This document shows, one piece after another, positions 5,409-8,329 of a DNA stretch of 8,329 bases (positions are counted from its first letter, which is position 1; each line of letters begins with the position of its first letter). The DNA is taken from positions 1 through 8,329 of the forward strand of contig JAFVZE010000370.1 of NCBI GenBank assembly GCA_017508315.1, written 5' to 3'. The translations under genes and the position numbers were made by a program. Below the pieces are notes generated by a model. That model was not told where the DNA came from. It searched no databases and worked only from the letters and a program-made list of their open reading frames with translations. This DNA is from Kiritimatiellia bacterium. GTDB lineage: Bacteria > Verrucomicrobiota > Kiritimatiellia > RFP12 > UBA1067.

Positions 5409-6290
5409 ATGAGGCGTTGGTTTGCCATCGCCAAAGCGACAACGCTCGAGATCCTGTCCGAGCCGTTGTCGCTTTTGCTTTTGCTTTCGGCGCTGACGCT
5501 CGCCGTGCTTGCTCCTGCGCTCCACTATCATCAGTTCGGCGAATCTACCCGTATGGCCCGCGAGGCCGGGCTTTCGGCGCTTTTTACGTTCGGAACGGTT
5601 TTTGCGGTAGCGGGTATATTCAGGTCGTTTCGCAGGGAACTTGAAACCGGTACGGCGCAGATGGCGATGGCGCATTCCGTTTCGAGAGGGGTTTTCTTTT
5701 TCGCGAAATTCTCCGGAGCGCTCGCCGCCTATGCGGTTTTTGCCGTTATACTGGCGAATGTGTCGTTTGTCATGGTTTGCGGAGCCGCCGTCGGCGGAGA
5801 GATCGCCAGACGTTCCGGCGATATCGCAAGGCTGTGGGCGCCGGCGCTCGCGGCGGGGCTGGCGGTGGTGGTGCTCGCGCCGGCGGTTGCGGCGGCGTTG
5901 AACCGTTTTTGGCGTGTGCGTTTCGTGCTTTCGGCCTTCGCCGCGGCATTTTCGATATCGTCGGCGGGGATGGCGTGGTTTATGGATTTTCCGCTTGCGG
6001 CGAGACTGTCCGGAGCGTGGCTGGTTCTTGCTTTTCCCGCCGCGTTTCATATCGCCGCCGCGTCCGCGTTCGCCGTCGGGATGCGGCAGAGTTTCGCCGT
6101 CGCCGCGACGGCGCTGACCATGACGCTTTCGTCCTGCGCGGTAGGGAATTACTATCTTGCCGATTTTCTTTCCAAAGGTGGTGCGGTGCCGTGGATGTAT
6201 GTCGCTGAGGCGCTGCTCGCGTCGCTGCCGGCGGTCGCCGCGTTTGTCGTCTTAGGCGTTCATCTGTTTGAAAGGCGTGATATCGCATGA
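5409..6290 (+). CDS. ABC-2 type transporter permease
   Basis: Integral membrane subunit of an ABC exporter, 293 residues. After a short basic N-terminus (MRRWFAIAKATTLEI, typical of ABC-2 permeases) hydrophobic segments lie near residues 20-38, 54-71, 100-126, 142-163, 170-190, 200-225, 228-250 and 262-285; six of these are probably the core spans and some may be re-entrant. FRRELETGTAQMAMAHSVSR at about 74-93, followed by K100, is the cytoplasmic element that in this family (E-x-G-T-x-x-x-x-x-x-x-P/S-x-S-R then K) meets the ATPase. The start is 6 nt after the repeat protein's stop with a poor ribosome-binding site, so translation may depend on coupling. Its stop overlaps the ATPase start (ATGA). 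The substrate is not evident. Confidence 0.85.
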   Translation: MRRWFAIAKATTLEILSEPLSLLLLLSALTLAVLAPALHYHQFGESTRMAREAGLSALFTFGTVFAVAGIFRSFRRELETGTAQMAMAHSVSRGVFFFAKFSGALAAYAVFAVILANVSFVMVCGAAVGGEIARRSGDIARLWAPALAAGLAVVVLAPAVAAALNRFWRVRFVLSAFAAAFSISSAGMAWFMDFPLAARLSGAWLVLAFPAAFHIAAASAFAVGMRQSFAVAATALTMTLSSCAVGNYYLADFLSKGGAVPWMYVAEALLASLPAVAAFVVLGVHLFERRDIA

Positions 6291-7048
6291 GTGAAAACGT
6301 CATTGAACTAAATTCGGTAAGCAAGACGTTCCGCGATTTCTGGCTTCGTCCCACGGTCGCCGCAGTCGACGCTCTTTCCATGTCGGTGCGCAAAGGTGAG
6401 GTGTTCGGACTGCTCGGTCCCAACGGTTCGGGCAAATCGACCACCATCAAGATGATACTCGGGCTAATTTCCCCGAATGCGGGGGAGGTCCGTCTTTTTT
6501 CGATGCCGCCGCAGTCGTCGGCCGCGAGGGCCAAACTTGGGTATCTGCCGGAACTGAGTTATCTGCACCCGTTTCTCACCGCCTCCGAAACGATCCGCTA
6601 TTATGCCGGTCTTTGCGGACTCTCGCGCCGGGAAGCGAAGCGCCGCGCCGGAGAACTCATGGAGATGGTCGGGCTTTCGGACGTCGCCAACCGTGCCGTC
6701 GGCGGGTTCTCGAAAGGCATGGCGCGACGGGTGGCGCTGGCCGCGAGTCTGGTCGGAAAGCCGCAGCTGCTGATACTGGACGAACCTACATCCGGTCTGG
6801 ATCCGGTTTCCACCAAAGAGGTCAAGACCCTGATCAAGGCGCTCGCCGCCGGCGGCATGACGATTCTCACCACCAGCCATCTTCTGGCCGACGCCGAAGA
6901 CGTGTGCGACCGGGTGATGATTCTGAACCGCGGCAAATGCGTGGCGGAGGGTGCGATCGGCGAACTCGGCGCAAGTCTCGAGGATTTCTTTCTCGCCAAG
7001 GTCGGCGATGTGCGCGACTTCAAACTCGCCGGATTTCTCAAAGGATGA
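6287..7048 (+). CDS. ABC transporter ATP-binding protein
   Basis: Cytoplasmic ATPase of the exporter, 253 residues. Walker A is GPNGSGKST at 44-52, the Q-loop region is LGYLPELSYLHPFLT at 84-98 with the usual PE in ABC-2 drivers, the signature is GGFSKGMARRV at 139-149, Walker B with catalytic Glu is LLILDEPTSGLDP at 161-173, and the switch histidine is H198 in TTSHLL. All catalytic elements are intact. The FSKGM form of the signature is common in ABC-2 exporter ATPases. The C-terminal 40 residues include LEDFFLAKVGD, typical of ATPases paired with ABC-2 permeases. The gene overlaps both neighbours by 4 nt (ATGA at 6287 and 7045), so the three subunits are likely made together in fixed ratio. 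Confidence 0.95.
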   Translation: MSENVIELNSVSKTFRDFWLRPTVAAVDALSMSVRKGEVFGLLGPNGSGKSTTIKMILGLISPNAGEVRLFSMPPQSSAARAKLGYLPELSYLHPFLTASETIRYYAGLCGLSRREAKRRAGELMEMVGLSDVANRAVGGFSKGMARRVALAASLVGKPQLLILDEPTSGLDPVSTKEVKTLIKALAAGGMTILTTSHLLADAEDVCDRVMILNRGKCVAEGAIGELGASLEDFFLAKVGDVRDFKLAGFLKG

Positions 7049-8304
7049 GGAAATTCCTGTCCATCGTCGCGCTTGAAATGAAATCGGCGGTCCGTTCGGG
7101 GATGTCGGCGACGTTGTCGGTTTTGGCCGTTCTTTGGATGCTTGCGCTGCCGCTGTTCCTGAAAGGCGACGGCACCGCGGAAGGCGCGCGCGAACTTTAC
7201 ATCCGGTTTTCGCTCGGTGGGGTTTTCGTGCTGCTGGCCGTATCGCTGCTGTCGTCCGCGACCGGGGCGGTCGCCGGGGAGCGCAGGGCGAAGCGCCTGC
7301 AGCTCACATTGGTGAGGCCGGTCGGCAGATTCGCCGTCGCTTTGGGCAAGGTTGCCGTTCATGCGTTCGTCGGCAGCGCGATACTGGCGCTCGCGGCGGC
7401 GGTGCTGGCGGTTAAGGTCGGCGATCCGGGAGTGTGCAGCCATGTCGTCTCTCCCGTGCTGCCGTCGCCCGCGCAGGAGGCTAAAGACATGTACGAGGCG
7501 TTCATCAGCGATCCTTCGACCCCGATGGAGATAAAACGCGCGAAGAAATCGGTAGTGATGCGGATTCTGACGCAGCGCGCGGCGGATCACTACCAGAGCG
7601 TGCCGACGAACGGGTCGGTGCGCTGGAGTTTCAAGGTTCCCGCAGGCGGTGAAACGTCGGTGCGCATGCGTTTCACCAACCAGTTCGACTTGCGTCAGGA
7701 TCTGCTCGGCGAATTTATCTGCGACGGAACGCGGCAGGCGGTCAGCAACATGACGCAGGCGGTATTGAAAGTTCCGCTTCCCGGACTGCGTCCGGCCGCC
7801 GGTTCGAGGGTGCGGGAACTGGAGTTCCGCAATCTTGGCGGAAACGCCCTCATGCTCAGACCGCGCAAGGATATAAATCTGCTGGTCGCGTCCGACGGCT
7901 TTCTCTGGAATCTCGTCCGCGCCTGGTTGGAGCTTTCGGCGATTCTGACTTTGCTGGTCGCGGCGGGAGTGTTCCTTTCCGCGGGGTTGAGCAGGCCGGT
8001 CGCGCTGTTTGTCGCGTTGGCGGTGCTTCTGACGGGGGAAGTGAGTCCGAGCGTGATTTCGCAATATCCAGACGAGCTCGAATCCGGCACAGTCGACCGC
8101 ATCGGTCTGGCGCTGACCAGATTCTCCGCCGAAGTGACGCGTCCTTTCTCGTCGATCTCCCCGCTGGAATCGCTTTCCCGCGGCGAATGTGTCGAACGCG
8201 ACGAGGTGATCAGGGTGCTGCTGGTCGATTTCGCCGCGATACCGGTTCTGTTTTGCCTGTTGGCGGCGTTTCTGATGCCGCGCAAGGCGGACGGCAACGA
8301 TTAG
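7045..8304 (+). CDS. Second ABC-2 type permease with large extracytoplasmic beta-rich insert
   Basis: Membrane subunit of 419 residues, starting at the ATG that overlaps the ATPase stop; the open frame extends upstream inside the ATPase gene, but that part is an Arg-rich shadow. The N-terminus MRKFLSIVALEMKSAVRSG and the element AGERRAKRLQLTLVRPVGR at 77-95 followed by K102 are the ABC-2 permease hallmarks. Membrane segments lie near 22-39, 55-76, 104-123, 294-314, 319-340 and 391-411. Between the third and fourth lies an insert of about 165 residues, most likely outside the membrane on the extracytoplasmic side. Its first part is helical and charged, and its second (RWSFKVPAGGETSVRMRFTN to LRPRKDINLLV) has the alternating pattern of a beta-sandwich. 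A second soluble stretch lies at about 341-390. It likely pairs with the shorter permease as a heterodimer. Substrate unknown. Confidence 0.85.
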   Translation: MRKFLSIVALEMKSAVRSGMSATLSVLAVLWMLALPLFLKGDGTAEGARELYIRFSLGGVFVLLAVSLLSSATGAVAGERRAKRLQLTLVRPVGRFAVALGKVAVHAFVGSAILALAAAVLAVKVGDPGVCSHVVSPVLPSPAQEAKDMYEAFISDPSTPMEIKRAKKSVVMRILTQRAADHYQSVPTNGSVRWSFKVPAGGETSVRMRFTNQFDLRQDLLGEFICDGTRQAVSNMTQAVLKVPLPGLRPAAGSRVRELEFRNLGGNALMLRPRKDINLLVASDGFLWNLVRAWLELSAILTLLVAAGVFLSAGLSRPVALFVALAVLLTGEVSPSVISQYPDELESGTVDRIGLALTRFSAEVTRPFSSISPLESLSRGECVERDEVIRVLLVDFAAIPVLFCLLAAFLMPRKADGND

Positions 8305-8329
8305 GAAGTTGAAGGCGGGGATTTCTCCT
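8305..8329. other. Sequence after the last gene, cut by the window edge
   Basis: Only 25 bp remain. No hairpin with a T-run is visible, so the operon may continue beyond the window. A TTG at 8309 opens a short frame, but the only AGGA is 2 nt upstream, so no gene start is called. Confidence 0.3.

Noticed and set aside
4134..6050. 638-codon open frame on the minus strand
   Set aside because: It is antisense to the repeat protein and first permease, is extremely Arg/Gly-rich with no domain pattern, and arises from the codon bias of the GC-rich + strand genes.
6701..6733. FSKGM in place of LSGGQ in the ATPase signature
   Set aside because: This variant is common among ATPases that drive ABC-2 exporters and does not suggest an inactive or novel protein.
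6613..7044. 5' extension of the second permease frame inside the ATPase gene
   Set aside because: This part is an Arg-rich shadow of the ATPase. The ATG at 7045 overlapping the ATPase stop gives a normal ABC-2 permease N-terminus.

Overview
The window looks like a chromosomal segment of a GC-rich bacterium. Its gene complement (a secreted glycosidase-like protein, an Ala/Pro/Lys-rich repeat protein beside frr, and an ABC-2 export cassette with a large non-membrane insert) suggests the PVC superphylum, perhaps Lentisphaerota/Victivallales. That assignment is inference from protein style and is not proven by any marker here. All convincing genes are on the + strand. The long minus-strand frames are GC-rich shadows.

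Positions 1-226 probably hold the C-terminal tail of an upstream gene. It runs into G/C-run-rich DNA with a short palindrome and a G-quadruplex-type pattern. Positions 227-493 are a comparatively AT-rich intergenic region with a good sigma70-type promoter (TTGACT, 18 bp, TATACT), a small inverted repeat and a leader of about 110 nt carrying a hairpin and three short repeats spaced 26 bp apart. This leader feeds a 734-residue exported TIM-barrel glycosidase-like protein. Its start region carries an exact 14-bp tandem duplication. The best ribosome-binding site and ATG (494) now read into a 10-codon peptide that ends on the TTG (523) from which the main frame is open.

A second promoter (TTGTCA, 17 bp, TACAAT) lies just after the glycosidase gene and almost abuts pyrH, so the pyrH mRNA may be nearly leaderless. 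From there pyrH (UMP kinase), frr (ribosome recycling factor), a proline/alanine/lysine repeat protein with a C-terminal membrane anchor, an ABC-2 permease, an ABC ATPase and a second ABC-2 permease follow with gaps of 19 nt or less, or with ATGA overlaps. No terminator is visible between them, so they are probably one operon. The first two genes are housekeeping. The last three form a complete ABC exporter with an unknown substrate. The repeat protein between the two groups has no recognised function and is, with the duplicated start of the glycosidase gene, the most interesting part of the window.
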